Shown here one piece after another: positions 41,719 to 52,668 of a stretch of DNA of 64,000 nucleotides (positions are counted from its first letter, which is position 1; every line of letters starts with the position of its first letter). The stretch is taken from assembly GCF_026151205.1 (NCBI RefSeq), contig NC_087078.1, positions 10,062,675 through 10,126,674 on the forward strand, written 5' to 3'. The position numbers and the translations under genes were made by a program. Origin of the DNA: Bolinopsis microptera (lineage: Eukaryota; Ctenophora; Tentaculata; Lobata; Bolinopsidae). The notes beneath the pieces are model-generated. The model was not told the origin of the DNA and ran no database searches. It worked only from the letters and a program-made list of their open reading frames with translations.

Positions 41719-42205
41719 TTCAATTCTGTCAAAACGTATTTTTGGATGTGTATTGTGTAAATAATATTAATATTCAGCTAATGCTATTCGTAAAAACTTA
41801 TTCATTTCCATTTATTTTTCTAACCAGTTACGAATCATTTGTTTTACTTTTAACAGCATCAATCAGTTTATATTGACAGCTGGTGTAAATTAATCACTAG
41901 AAACGATTAAATAAGTCACTCAAGTGCTTTATAGGATAAGGATAGCGTGCTGCAGGTGGCACATTATTACCTCACTTTGACCCACTTTAATCTGGTAAGA
42001 TCGTTACACGATAATATCACAAAAGTACCGCGAGCAATGAACATGACGTAATAATCAAGTTACATCTAATATAGCTTCCACATGGAACATGATATCACAC
42101 TAATTACAAGGACGCCACCGGTAACATTACGTAATATGCTTACTTTCATTATTTGTGCCTAACTTTTTCCCAAAATGGCTATTGAAAAATCCCTGACATA
42201 CTACT

Positions 42206-42211
42206 AGTAGC
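42206..42211. other. Target-site duplication, right (AGTAGC)
   Basis: Partner of the hexamer at 36877. The minisatellite and the rest of the copy-2 flank continue immediately after it. Confidence 0.85.
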
Positions 42212-43546
42212 ATCCTCATCAGTAGCATCCTCATCAGTAGCATAATTCCGTAACTCTTCAGTGGGCAGAGGGAGTGCAGCTGTCAGTTCAAACTTCAAAT
42301 AACATATCTGGTGATAAAAGTGTATAAGTTTAAATAGTAAGCATATGCGTGCGGCTGTGACAAGAAACGAGTTAGAGGAGCAATTGTTACAGTTGGTTGC
42401 TTCTCCAGTATAAAGGCTAATAAATGGGCTGATGGCATTCATTGTGCGAGTGCAGTAAAGTAAATTCTATCTAATGACAATGGGGACATTGAACAATAAC
42501 CGCAAACCGGCGTGATTGAGCTACCTGAATCATGTAAGGTAGATCTGCGATAAGGGGGCGGGGGCCGGTGCAGGCCGGGGGGTTGTCCGAGATCAATTTC
42601 AAAAATTTTTGATTTGTGATTTGACCAAAACCCATAATCTGAATCATGGGCAGAGTGGACCGCTGCCAGTGTCTCTCTTTCCCAAACAAAAAGAAATGAT
42701 ATTAATTTGAATGACTGTCTGCAAATGCAAAATGATACCGAGAATGAAATCGGTCGCTCGCTTTTCCCATTCAATTCTTTTCCCGCCGAATAGAGATTCA
42801 GCGGAATGACAGGCTGAGTGCCGCCCAGTAATTGTTAAGGTGCAATATCAAATACCAAGCTATATTGTATATAGTACTACCAGTACCACGCACTTAAGCT
42901 GCATTTTAATACTTGCCATGACACGACTTGCCATGAAGATCAAAGGATATTCAGCTGAAACACTTTACTAATACTAACTAACTAAAAACCATTAGTATCG
43001 GAAAAAACACGTGACATTACGAGTAAACACTCTCCAGAGTACGGACAAAATCTGTTGACGAAATGGACAAAATCTGTCACGAATATATAGCTGTTGCGGC
43101 AGCCTTGTTGCACAATCAAAGATTGGTCGGGAAAAGAGTTCTGCAGTAGTCGAGTAGGTGAGGTCGTGTGCAAGGCAAAAGTGGTTAAGTCGGATCATTG
43201 TCAAGGTCGTGGTTGGGCTTATGCTTTGGGTTGGGTTTTGGATACGGGTAGACCGTAGGGTCAATAGTTTCGCTACCACCATTTCGCTACCACCGTGCGA
43301 TTAGACTACTTTAAATCCTATAACTATAAGTTACAGGACAATTTTTCGATGAATGATTTGACTAAGAGGCCAGGCCCAGCTGTTGAGTGAGTTGTATTTA
43401 GAATGACTAGCAGGAACCTGTCCAACCCTAAAGTGGTGTCAAGACTCAAGAGACTAAAATTATTTTAGTAAAATAATTATTACTTCTTTTTCTGATTAAA
43501 ATACAACCGGCTTTTTTTGAAAGCCAGTTGTATTTTTGCAGCAAAT
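42212..43546. repeat. Copy-2 flank and downstream segmental block
   Basis: Continues the flank after the palindrome. 42240-42780 matches 63537-64000 (and its GACCAAAACCCATAATC part matches the palindrome centre near 61915). 42784-42880 matches 8983-9064, and 42885-43546 matches 12370-13045. It ends in the AAAATACAACCGG hairpin (43498-43537). No gene. Confidence 0.75.
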
Positions 43547-43722
43547 CAGTGTACGTGTACTATCGGTGTAGAGATAGTCAGAGGAGAAGATAGAAGTTCG
43601 GTGTTTAAGAACTCTTCTCAGTGTACGTGTACTATCGGTGTAGAGATAGTCAGAGGAGAAGATAAAAGTTCGGTGTTTAAGAACTCTTCTCAGTGTACGT
43701 GTACTGTCGGTGTAGAGATTTA
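43547..43722. repeat. 72-bp minisatellite, about 2.4 units
   Basis: Units start at 43547, 43619 and 43691 with CAGTGTACGTGTACTATCGG and contain gatagtcagaggagaagat. The open frame through it simply repeats a 24-residue peptide (QCTCTIGVEIVRGEDRSSVF...) and lacks homology. The array replaces the normal continuation of the dispersed repeat right after its hairpin. Confidence 0.9.
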
Positions 43723-43890
43723 TTTTAGTAAAGGTCGGTGTGACTAGTTTACTATCAGTGTATAGATAGTAACTGTCGGTGTGACTAGTGACAATTGTAG
43801 TACAATTGTGGGTGCGGTGATTAAGCTTTGGAGAAGAAGAAGAAACTGTCTTGTTGTATTAAACCATTTTATAATTAGTATTTGTTGTAA

Positions 43891-44026
43891 ATTTTTCTTG
43901 GAGAAGTTATCTTTTGACTCTTAAGATTGCGAACAAAATGAAGAAGCAGACTTTAGGCTAGAAACTTTATTGAATTGAAATAATCATTCCACGTAACTAC
44001 GTCAAAATAACTTCTCCAAGAAAAAT
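43891..44026. mobile_element. 136-bp MITE-like element with 20-bp inverted ends
   Basis: ATTTTTCTTGGAGAAGTTAT at 43891-43910 and its exact complement at 44007-44026. No clear target duplication. Confidence 0.6.
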
Positions 44027-44284
44027 CAAGTTTAAATGCGACTCATAAATATAGCCCCCTTGAACTATTTGTTGTTACATTGATAAATATTAATAGTTAA
44101 TCTCTGTGTTAGTCAGCTGTGTATGTGAGAAAGAGCGTTAGCAGTGTGACCCTAGCATACTAATATCTAGATAAACTCAGTTGTTACAAGTTGTTTATTG
44201 ACTGTATTGATTGACTATTTATTTACTATCATTTGTAGATTGTGTGTATCCTTTGTTCTCGTGTCTAATATTAATCAGTTTATC

Positions 44285-44500
44285 AGTAGGGTCAATAGTT
44301 TCGCTACCACCATTTCGCTACCACCTATTGTGCTATTACTATAAGTTACAGGACAATTTTTCGATGAATGATTTGACTAAGAGGCCAGGCCCAGCTGTTG
44401 AGTGAGTTGTATTTAGAATGACTAGCAGGAACCTGGCCAACCCTAAAGTGGTGTCAAGACTCAAGAGACTAAAATTATTTTAGTAAAATAATTATTAGAG
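44285..44500. repeat. Partial third copy of the 12740-12970 block
   Basis: GGTCAATAGTTTCGCTACCA through CAGGCCCAGCTGTTGAGTGA to the TAAAATTATTTTAGTAAAAT end, with a short deletion relative to 43260-43485. Confidence 0.85.
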
Positions 44501-45940
44501 TATTATACCCAACATTGACCGGCGAACTGATAGTTACTCAAGAAGCAATGAAACTACGATCTTTTAGATAAAATGAGTCATAGTACTTCCAGCAGGAGCC
44601 ATCATAAGTGACATAAATCTAAAAGATAGTATGGTTAGTTTCTAAATAAAAACTGAAACTCTGAAAAAGAAACTGCTGTGGAATATGAAACATCGAAAAA
44701 GGGACCAAAGTCTTTAAGGTCTTTAAAGTCTTTAAGGGACTTTAAGTGCAGTATTGTTTTATACATATCATGAAACGGATCGTTTGCCCGCCATTTTGAT
44801 TTGTTTCAATTGTTCGAATTATAATGCTCCTGCTATAACTGCAGTCGAGCACTCTTTTTGGGAAACTAAGCAACAACTATTTATTATATATAATACATAT
44901 ATATCCACCAGCGGGCGCTTGTATAAAAGTCAACTATAAACAGTTCAGTTAAACAAAATTTTGGGCTGCGTCGTATATAGGGGCTGGAGATAAGTGATCC
45001 ATACTGGCACTGCATTCCTGGACCGTGGGAATGTCAGCCAATCATATTGCGCTGCGTGGTATAGGGACTGAGGCCAATAAGTGATATAGTGCATTCCTTG
45101 AGCCGTGGGAACCATTAAGATGTAGTGTCAGTGACATAATGATAAATATGGTGTACGTGTCTTGTAATAGTTGAATATTAATAGTTTAGGCCCCAAAATT
45201 TGAGCAGTGTGGGAATTTCAATTTGTTGTTTTTTTGTGTTCGTATGGTGAGTTTAACGTCAGTTTAAGATACTACACTAAGTTTCATGTCGCGATCATCG
45301 GCACACGAGCTGCATGAGCAGCCCTACCGGACACAAAAATAAAATATATTATATATATCTCCGGGCTAAATTATTATATCCACCAGCGGGCTATATTTGC
45401 GCCATAAATGCGGCCGCTTTTTTTGTGGATGACCGCTCAATTTCCCGATCCGTGACGGCGTATTTTATTATATTCCATACAACCTGGGGACCCCAGTTTT
45501 TACCGTTTATAAGCATGCAGATATGGCGGAGTGACAGGCCGAGCGCCACCAAGTTAATATAATTCCATATTGAATTCGAAAATCGTGTATATTTCTATGT
45601 TACCATATGCTTATTGTTTATGCAACCTGACACCCGACACGGATCTGTGCAAAATAGTAATAGTAACTCAAAATAATAATAGTATGCTATCAAGTATCAA
45701 TTAGTGCCTAGTGGGATATGCACATGGTGAAATTGATACCTATTTAACAGAGGAGTTCTGGTATTATGCAGCTAGACCTTTCAATTATTAAATAATTATT
45801 AAGCACTCTTCCTACCTCTAACTAGTAACTACCACTAACAACTGGGGTGTTTGACTCCAATTCCTACTCGCCTGACTAAAAGACCTGATATTGCACAATT
45901 TAGTGTACCTAACGGGCGCAATTCTTGTTTATTATAAAGC
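44501..45940. other. Non-coding region, no gene recognised
   Basis: AT-rich. It holds a local duplication (gctgcgtcgtatataggggc at about 44967 and gctgcgtggtatagggactg at about 45051), two ccaccagcgggc motifs (44907, 45382) and a diverged piece of the rcggagtgacaggccgagcgcc repeat near 45525. Short frames lack any homology I recognise. Confidence 0.4.
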
Positions 45941-45944
45941 ACTG

Positions 45945-46245
45945 AAAACTCTCCTATGTTTACAAATTTTAAAGTTTCGAATTGATGCATCACGCGAAAA
46001 AAAGCATTAGCAAGAGATTTTGAAGAAGCGAAAAGTAACAACTTTAAGGAATAACTTGATGGATATATTTATGATCATGAATAATAATATCAATAAATTT
46101 AGAGCATTAAAACTCTCCTATGTTTTTAAATTTTAAAGTTTCGAATTGACGTATCACGCGAAAAAAGCATTAGCAAGAGATTTTGAAGAAGCGAAAAGTA
46201 ACAACTTTAAGGAATAACTTGATGAATATATTTATGATCATGAAT
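45945..46245. repeat. Tandem duplication of about 164 bp
   Basis: Two units (from 45945 and 46109) share AAAACTCTCCTATGTTT, AAGTTTCGAATTGA and AGCAAGAGATTTTGAAGAAG with a few differences. A frame of 68 codons on the minus strand spans unit 1 but is not kept open in unit 2. Confidence 0.85.
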
Positions 46246-46405
46246 AAATTTATGATCATGCATTGCTGTACTCTGTACAATTTGAAAAGTATTTAATAAA
46301 AAATAAAGCTGCGCCGCAAGCTGATTAGTAGATCGCTGGACAAAATTTCAAAACAAATACAAGCTACATAAGTCCCACACGTTTATCGTACGTTTTTAGA
46401 TTCCC

Positions 46406-46518
46406 GCACTATATAGTGACAACACTATATTATGACAAGCACTTTATAGTGAAATGTCACTATATGGAGTTGTCACTATATAGTGTTGTCGCTATATAGT
46501 GTTGTCACTATATAGTGC
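46406..46518. repeat. CACTATATAGTG hairpin cluster
   Basis: The 25-bp ends (46406-46430 and 46494-46518) are exact reverse complements. The palindromic dodecamer CACTATATAGTG, or near versions, occurs six times in 113 bp. Confidence 0.9.
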
Positions 46519-46679
46519 GATTTTACCACGTTTTTAGCTAGTCAAAATTCTCAAAGAGACCCCAGGCAGAGCAAAACCAGTGTGTTAAGTAGGAACCGAC
46601 ATACCGGCTCTCAGTGGGTCAAACACTGACAGCCACTCAAGAGCCGTTCTAAGAGCACTCCAGAACAGGGATAGAGATG

Positions 46680-46727
46680 TGACGTCATAACACGTGTTGT
46701 GACGTCACGCCACGTGTTATGACGTCA
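46680..46727. promoter_or_regulatory. Phased CRE/E-box cluster
   Basis: TGACGTCA at 46680-46687, 46700-46707 and 46720-46727, alternating with CACGTG at 46691-46696 and 46711-46716, so each motif recurs every 20 bp. TGACGTCA is the full cAMP-response element bound by CREB/ATF, and CACGTG the bHLH-ZIP E-box. No nearby gene start is evident, so a regulatory role is open; it may simply be a satellite-like duplication. Confidence 0.55.
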
Positions 46728-46732
46728 CACCA

Positions 46733-47005
46733 CTCTGACACCACGGCATCAACTTTAACGCGAATTACGGCAAAAACCGTAAGAGATATACAACTGAAAC
46801 TTTTTTGACTGGGTCAAATGCTTTAATGGCCTCCAAATCAGCATGAAAAAATTAAAAAATTGGCCAAGAAATAACAATTTCAGTGCCCAAAATGTTGACC
46901 CCCAAGTGGTGTCAAAAACGCGAATTGAATAGGTAATAATTTATTTAGTCTCTTGAGTCTTGACACCACTTAAGGGTAGACGGGTTCCTGCTAGGAACAT
47001 TACAT
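46733..47005. mobile_element. About 270-bp small repeat element, minus orientation
   Basis: Matches 50918-51187 in inverse orientation: TGACACCACGGCATCAACTT at one end, GGGTTCCTGCTAG at the other, with a conserved TTTTTTGACTGGGTCAAATG. Shorter terminal pieces occur at 6055, 12897, 43419 and 44417. No ORF. Confidence 0.75.
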
Positions 47006-48118
47006 TTCAGCCATGCAAAATTACAATGACATATTTTTATATACAAATTGATAAAATTATAGTACTGCAATTATATAAGTTGCTTAATGCGTGGCTGAAT
47101 GACAAATAACTAACTAAGAAGAACAAGAACAAGAATTGCGCCCGTTGTTTCGTTTTGGCGGACGCTAGATTTCCATTTCACATTTACTATAAATTTAAGT
47201 ATAAGCTCCAATCAGCTCACTTCAATCTTCATGATAATAATATTGATAAATTATGCATCAAATACGGGAAACACTTGAAATTCAGTTCAATTGCCGTAGA
47301 ACTTAACTTGTATCTGTAATTCAAGAAATTATCAGCAAAGGTAAACTATACTCGTGTACACATCAATACACTACGCGTGCCACGAACAAATTGGGCGTAT
47401 TACCTAATAGTAATATTATACATTACATGCATCATATACATTAAAACACAGTCGCGCCGCGCATTCATAGATCACAGGCTATCTATACATCCCATCTCCG
47501 CAAGCAATCCTCGCGCGCGCAACTTTTTCGTTGCTAGGTAACGGACGGAAGTAAGGAATGACACCATATTCAGACCTGCCTACTGCTATCTCCAAAATCC
47601 ACGTTTTTCTGCAAAAACCTCCATTCGTAACCTTTCACTATTGCCTTTTTTCAAAAGGGTGAAAAGGAAAAAATAAACTTGATTATATAATAATTAATTC
47701 GGCTGATCCAACACATAGCAAGGGCCACATTAACGTTGGGGCTGTCAAATACAAATAATAAACTGAAACCGTAGTAGTGTAATATAGGTTATGGTATAAC
47801 ATGTTAGTTTGGTCACCTGTATTACTGCCGTTTTCTCAGAAAAGCCTGAAGTAAGTCACATCGTCGCCATTTCGAGATATTACGACTTTTGCGGGTTTTT
47901 TTCTCCGATTAGATTTTGCCTAAGATCAAAATTAAACACGTTGGTCGTTGAGTTAACAATAAATAGTCAAATTTTATTTGTCAAAAAAATTGAAGCTTTG
48001 AGCCGACCATATTTTTAGAAACAACCGTTTTTATGGCAATTAATTGAGCTAATTTTTCATACTGCTTGGACTCACTTCCTTTTCTGAGAAAAATGTTGAC
48101 TTACTTCCTTTTCTGATT
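47006..48118. other. Non-coding region, no gene recognised
   Basis: AT-rich with a few GC islands (gcgcgcgcaactttttcg at 47512). CTTCCTTTTCTGA is duplicated just before the next repeat. Nothing else identified. Confidence 0.4.
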
Positions 48119-48241
48119 AAAATACAACCGGCTTTTTTTGGAAGCCGGTTGTATTTTTGCAGCAAATCAGATCGTGACACTGTTAGTAGGGAACCCTACG
48201 AAAGAAATAGAGACTTTTGAAAGTGTCGTCTGAATATATAT
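48119..48241. repeat. Dispersed repeat, left part, with hairpin
   Basis: AAAATACAACCGG hairpin (48119-48158), then ATCAGATCGTGACACTGTTA and TGTCGTCTGAATATATA, where RT element copy B begins. It resumes at 50441. Confidence 0.8.
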
Positions 48242-48338
48242 ATATAAAATTATTCAAACAATATACACATAATATAGCAATGACCCTATATAAAATCTAC
48301 CCTTTAAGAATTAAAAAAGTTTCCCAAACAATCAAAAA

Positions 48339-49034
48339 TTACCCTTGGCCTTGTGGCTCCAAGTTAAGATCTAGACTGTTTATATCAACAATGTTTTTTC
48401 TCGCACCTCTGTCTCCACGGAGAAAAATCACTGCTGTTCTTAGGATTTCAAAGCGAAGACGCTTTCTAATGTATCCTACAGCATCCGAGTACCTCTGGCC
48501 AGTGTGGTACTCCATCTTACTGGCCAGCTTCTTAACCAGTCTTTCAGCTTCACCACCCATTCCACCAGAAGTCGAGAAAACTAAAGGTGTGAAGCTTCCT
48601 TTCTCCACTTCAAGAACCCTTGCGTTGTAACATCGCTTTTTCTCATTTTCATGGGACTGGTACATCGCTGGGATTGATTTGCTTGCATTGGAGGGGGCTG
48701 GGGCATGAAATACCCTTACATCAAAAAATGCCCTCTCTGAAGCATTCCAAATCGATCTTGCAGAAATGTCCAGCCTAGTTTGGTCTCCTAGGACTGTTCC
48801 CTTTGGTATCTCTAGACCATCAACTGTAAGAAGAACTGGCTCAGTCTGCACATCCTTGCATTTCACAGTTCTCATTAGTTCTGCAAAGGTGTCTCTCAGC
48901 GAGTTGTGTCGCAGTGACACATAATACATATCCACCGAGTTTGCAGATGAGTGCATGGTTTGCTGAGTATTTCTGGCCATACGTACATGTCTTAGGGCAG
49001 TCCTAACTCTTTTAAAGGTAGTGCTGTTAACCAA
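48339..49034 (-). pseudogene. RT element copy B, C-terminal domain
   Basis: 231-codon frame with SLRHNSLRDTFAELM, CKDVQTEPVLL, GSFTPLVFSTSGGMGGEAER, RYSDAVGYIRKRLRFEILRT and an early histidine-rich KRVRTALRHVRMARN. The conserved domain has no function I can name; it follows RT in this family. Confidence 0.6.
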
Positions 49035-49243
49035 GCACTTGCCCCTTTCTCAGCAGCTAGTTGGAACATCAACTTTACCAGTGGTGTTGACTCGAGCTCC
49101 TGAAATATTTCTGCTTGTTTTTGTCGATAGAAGAGATTTCGTTCAGTCGTTATCTCAGTTTTCACTCCTTTGCTATGTCTCCAGTCCTCTGTGTAGTTGT
49201 CTACCTGCTTGAGAATAGCTTCTTTAAGGGGTTTTGTGGCTTT

Positions 49244-49825
49244 TCATGAGAATTTGTACTCTCGGTATGCCATGTCCATCATAACTGGTATACCCAATCC
49301 TCCATATCTTGGTGGTAGAGCCATTATGTTCATTAGTTCATCAGTGCAGCTAAACAGCTTGTTGATGATAGCTGGGATAAACTCATCACGTGTTACTTGT
49401 TCCAGAGGAGTGAGCCTATCTGCAATTCCTGGGGTAGTTCTGCACACATAGGTCCATCTTTTACTAAGCCCATACATGTATGCACTGTATGCTGTTTGAG
49501 GTTCTCTTGATGCTATATCACTTAACTGTTTAAGATCACAACACCATTTTTTAACTTTTTCCTCGATGAAAGCCTCTTTTCCTTGATCAGTTCCGATGAA
49601 GCTGCCTAGATATCGTCGACCAATGCTTCTCACATTAAGTTTAACATCTGGGAATAAGTTTCTTGCCTTCTCTTCGTGCTCAGGCTTGACTATCACCCAA
49701 GTTATAGAAGATTTAGGGTTGTATCCAAAGAGTGGTCCTTTAATGCAGAGGTTATCCCACCACTTCCTCATTTCTTCAAGTTTTCCCCCAGCAGCAGAGT
49801 CGTCAGCATACCAGATCTGAGTCAC
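49244..49825 (-). pseudogene. RT element copy B, YADD palm and thumb fragment
   Basis: MTQIWYADDSAAGG to the stop after REYKFS. The frame is continuous where copy A is shifted (near 26030), so copy B is better preserved in this segment. The TGA at 49246 (TGC or similar in copy A, CKATK) truncates it. Confidence 0.65.
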
Positions 49826-49840
49826 CTTTCTCTCAATGTT

Positions 49841-50437
49841 TCAAGCATCAATCAATGGTATTGTACCACAGGCATAAAATCCCATGGCCGGTTGGTCACC
49901 TTGTGTGGTCCCTTCTTCACTAAAAAGATCATGCTCATCTCCTCCTGCAATGAACAGTCTAGCAGGCATTCTGTAGGTGTTCATAATGTAAGTAGCAACT
50001 TCTGGACATACAATGCACATGTTGTTGAGAGCTGCCTCTCGGTTCAGCAAGTTGAATGCATTCTCTGCATCCACTAAGATGATAGCTTCAGTCTCAGGGT
50101 CTTCAAAGCAGTCCCTTGCAGCGTGGACTGCTGCTTCCACTCCTCCCTGAAGACCGGCACAAACTTGAATAGGAGCTCCAACAAGATCTTTCTGTAGGAG
50201 GGTCATTACTGTTTTTCCTATTATCTTTCGTAAGACTTCACCTATACCTACAGGCCTGACTCCAGGCTTTTTATCCTGGGGAACAAGTCGACAAGCTGTC
50301 AATGAGGTCAACAGCGTTGGATCCAAATCCCTGACACATAGTTTCCTTGCAATCCCTGCTATGGCATTACATAGATCCTCACACTTCTTACCAAACTGTT
50401 TGGAACACAGCAGTCTCTTCCACGCATCCGCATCCAT
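49841..50437 (-). pseudogene. RT element copy B, fingers/palm fragment
   Basis: 198 codons with KPGVRPVGIGEVLRKIIGK and ILVDAENAFNLLNR, stopping at the TGA shared with copy A before the YADD region. Two Thr-Ala-like codons present in copy A (VGATAPIQ) are absent here (VGAPIQ). Confidence 0.65.
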
Positions 50438-50440
50438 TCA

Positions 50441-50917
50441 TCTGAATATATACTATTTGTCAGTATTTAAATACTTAGGGGGACAAAAGCTGTGCGGGAG
50501 TGGTGAGCACCAAGCTTTTAAAGCATTTAAGGATGGGACAAAAGTTCAAAAGATTCGTTACAATGCTTGAGATTCGTATTTAGATTTTAGTACTATAATA
50601 TACTACGAAGGAAATAGAGATATATCTTATTTAAAGCTTTAGAGTGCAATGGCTATTGTGGAACAAAAACTGTGCGTACAGTGAGAACGAACCTTTTAAA
50701 AAGAAATGGTAAAAACCGTTTAAAAAGTTCAAAAGATTCGAACAAATAAGTTTGACGATATTCCTATTTAGTACTAATGTAGGGACAGGAGACGTGGCAG
50801 TTTTTGCGAAAAGTCACGTTAAAGTTGATGCCGTGGTGTCAGTAAAATGGTACAGATATATATCGTCTCGCTTTATATATATATAAAGTTTATATATATA
50901 TAAAGCTTTATATATAC
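50441..50917. repeat. Dispersed repeat, right part
   Basis: AATACTTAGGGGGACAAAAG, GAGAACGAACCTTTTAAAAA and GTTGATGCCGTGGTGTCAGT, as at 5602-6030 and 26927-27344, ending in TATATATA-rich palindromes. Confidence 0.8.
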
Positions 50918-51187
50918 TAGCAGGAACCCGTCTAACCCTAAAATGGTGTCAAGACTCAAAAGACTAAAACAATTATTACCTATTTAATTCGCGTTTTTGA
51001 CACCACTTGGGGTACCAAATTTTGGGCTCTAAAACTCCTATTTCTTGGCCAATTTTTTATTTTTTCATAATTATTTGGAGGCCATTAAAGCATTTGACCC
51101 AGTCAAAAAAGTTTCAGTTGTATATTTTTTACGGTTTTTGCAGAAATTCGCGTTAAAGTTGATGCCGTGGTGTCAGTAAAATGGCAC
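50918..51187. mobile_element. About 270-bp small repeat element, plus orientation
   Basis: Relative of 46733-47005, beginning CTAGCAGGAACCCG and ending TGGTGTCAGTAAAATGGCAC. Its right end forms the left end of the foldback element, so the two families share a terminus. Confidence 0.7.
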
Positions 51188-52265
51188 AGATAAATATGTA
51201 AATATATCGTCTCGCTTTATATATAGTAAGATAGTAATATTGTTTAGTCTCTGGAGTCTTGACTAAGGGGAGATACACTAAAAACGTTTTTGCTCCGAAC
51301 ATCGATTTTATTTTATATTATGGTTAAATAGACAAAAAGAATAAGATTGCACACCTTCAAAATTTTCTAAAAATAGTCCCTCATCGAGAAAAAAAAATAT
51401 TTTTCTTTTTCGAAAATTTTGAAAATTTGGAGAAGTCTGTCATTGTAATACCGCTAGTTCGGCTATTTTAAAAGTGTTTTGGCTGAGATTTTTACTGAAC
51501 ATTACTTACACTCCGTACAAGACAACCCTGTAAAGGATTATATAATTGAACAAGCTGATTACGATCCTGTAAAAATTATTTTTAAAAAACTGATACTTTT
51601 TGAGTTATAGGCATTTTAAGCCTTAAATCTGCCATGTTTGGCCCTTTTTTACGATGAATTTTACTAAGTCGTTTAGGCCACATTTCATACCTTAAAACTC
51701 ATAACTGAGAGAAATCCTGTTCCAAAAAATTTGATATGATCATCAGCTACACTCACAATAATTTTTAAAGCGATATCTGATGACCTGGGCGAGTGGTAAA
51801 ATGTACAACTTTGGTGGTAGGCAAAAATCCCAATTTTTCTTTTTTCACCTTGTTCGGTCTGTAACTTGGTTATTTATTGTTCAATTATATAATCTTTTAA
51901 AGGGTTGTCTTGTACGGAGTGTAAGTAATAATCAGTAAAAATCTCAGCCAAAACACTTTTAAAAGAGCCGAACTAGCGGTATTACAGTGACAGACTTCTC
52001 CAAATTTTCAAAATTTTTGAAAAAAAAAATTTTTTTTTCTCAATGAGGGACTATTTTTAGAAAATTTTGAAGGTGTGCAATCTTATTCTTTTTGTCTATT
52101 TAACCATAATATAAAATAAAATCGATGTTCGGAGCAAAAACGTTTTTGGTGTATCTCCCCTTAGTCAAGACTCCAGAGAATAAACAATCTTACTATATAT
52201 ATTATATAAAGCGAGACGATATATATCTGTACCATTTTACTGACACCACGGCATCAACTTTAACG
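51151..52265. mobile_element. 1.1-kb foldback element with about 400-bp inverted arms
   Basis: Arms 51151-51553 and 51879-52265, paired through GTTGATGCCGTGGTGTCAGT, AGGGGAGATACACTAAAAAC and ACTCCGTACAAGACAACCCT. The 326-bp centre has no ORF. A centre-deleted relative is at 27345-27840. The arms differ by several substitutions and small indels. Confidence 0.88.
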
Positions 52266-52294
52266 TGACTTTTCGCAAAAACTGCCACGTCTCC

Positions 52295-52668
52295 TGTCCC
52301 TACATTAGTACTAAATAGGAATATCGTCAAACTTATTTGTTCGAATCTTTTGAGCGTTTTAAACGTTTTTTACCATTTCTTTTTAAAAGGTTTGTTCTCA
52401 CTGTACGCACAGTTTTTGTGTTTCAATGTAACAACATCGTATTCATGATCTCAAATTATTTGTAATATAGTTAAAAGTATTAAAACAGTTGTTACCATGG
52501 TTACTAATTTTAAAAACTCAATTGAGGACGATCGTAGGGAGTCTGATCTAGTTAGTAAGTAACACTGTTTGTATTATCATTATCAGAAATGACGAAAACA
52601 TGTGTCACCACACTGTACATGAATTAAGTATATTCCCAAAAAAAACAGCAAAGAAAAATATCTACGAA
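52295..52668. repeat. Direct repeat, first copy (repeat end plus receptor 3' flank)
   Basis: Identical in order to 53383-53757 (offset 1,088-1,089 bp): TGTCCCTACATTAGTACTAA through GAGGACGATCGTA to aatatctacgaa. The pair brackets the receptor fragment 52669-53377. Confidence 0.9.

Larger units (their letters stand above)
36883..42205. mobile_element. 5.3-kb palindromic, Polinton-like element with mirrored gene pair
   Basis: The two halves are reverse complements nearly throughout (position sum about 79,087-79,088). Outer ends are AGTAGTATGTCAGGG and its complement, and AGTAGC flanks both (36877-36882 and 42206-42211). The site is a minisatellite left empty at 5274 and 60182. AG...CT ends, long inverted repeats and 6-bp duplications are the published hallmarks of Polinton/Maverick elements. 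Each arm holds one 150-aa and one 343-aa gene, transcribed outward from the centre, with tight spacing and their own TATA boxes. There is no B-type polymerase, integrase, protease or capsid gene, so the element is defective or only the duplicated end of a larger one. Mobility class is inference; structure is seen directly. Confidence 0.85.
48242..50437 (-). mobile_element. RT retroelement copy B (KPGVRP-type), 5'-truncated
   Basis: Flanked by TCTGAATATATA on both sides (about 48230-48241 and 50441-50452); the copy at 5602 is the empty site. It begins MDADAWKRLL at exactly the same 5' border as copy A, so the two descend from one insertion duplicated with its host repeat, not from two insertions. 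It lacks the L1-like insertion and the LINE present in copy A, and has lost about 70 bp near 49010. Confidence 0.82.
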
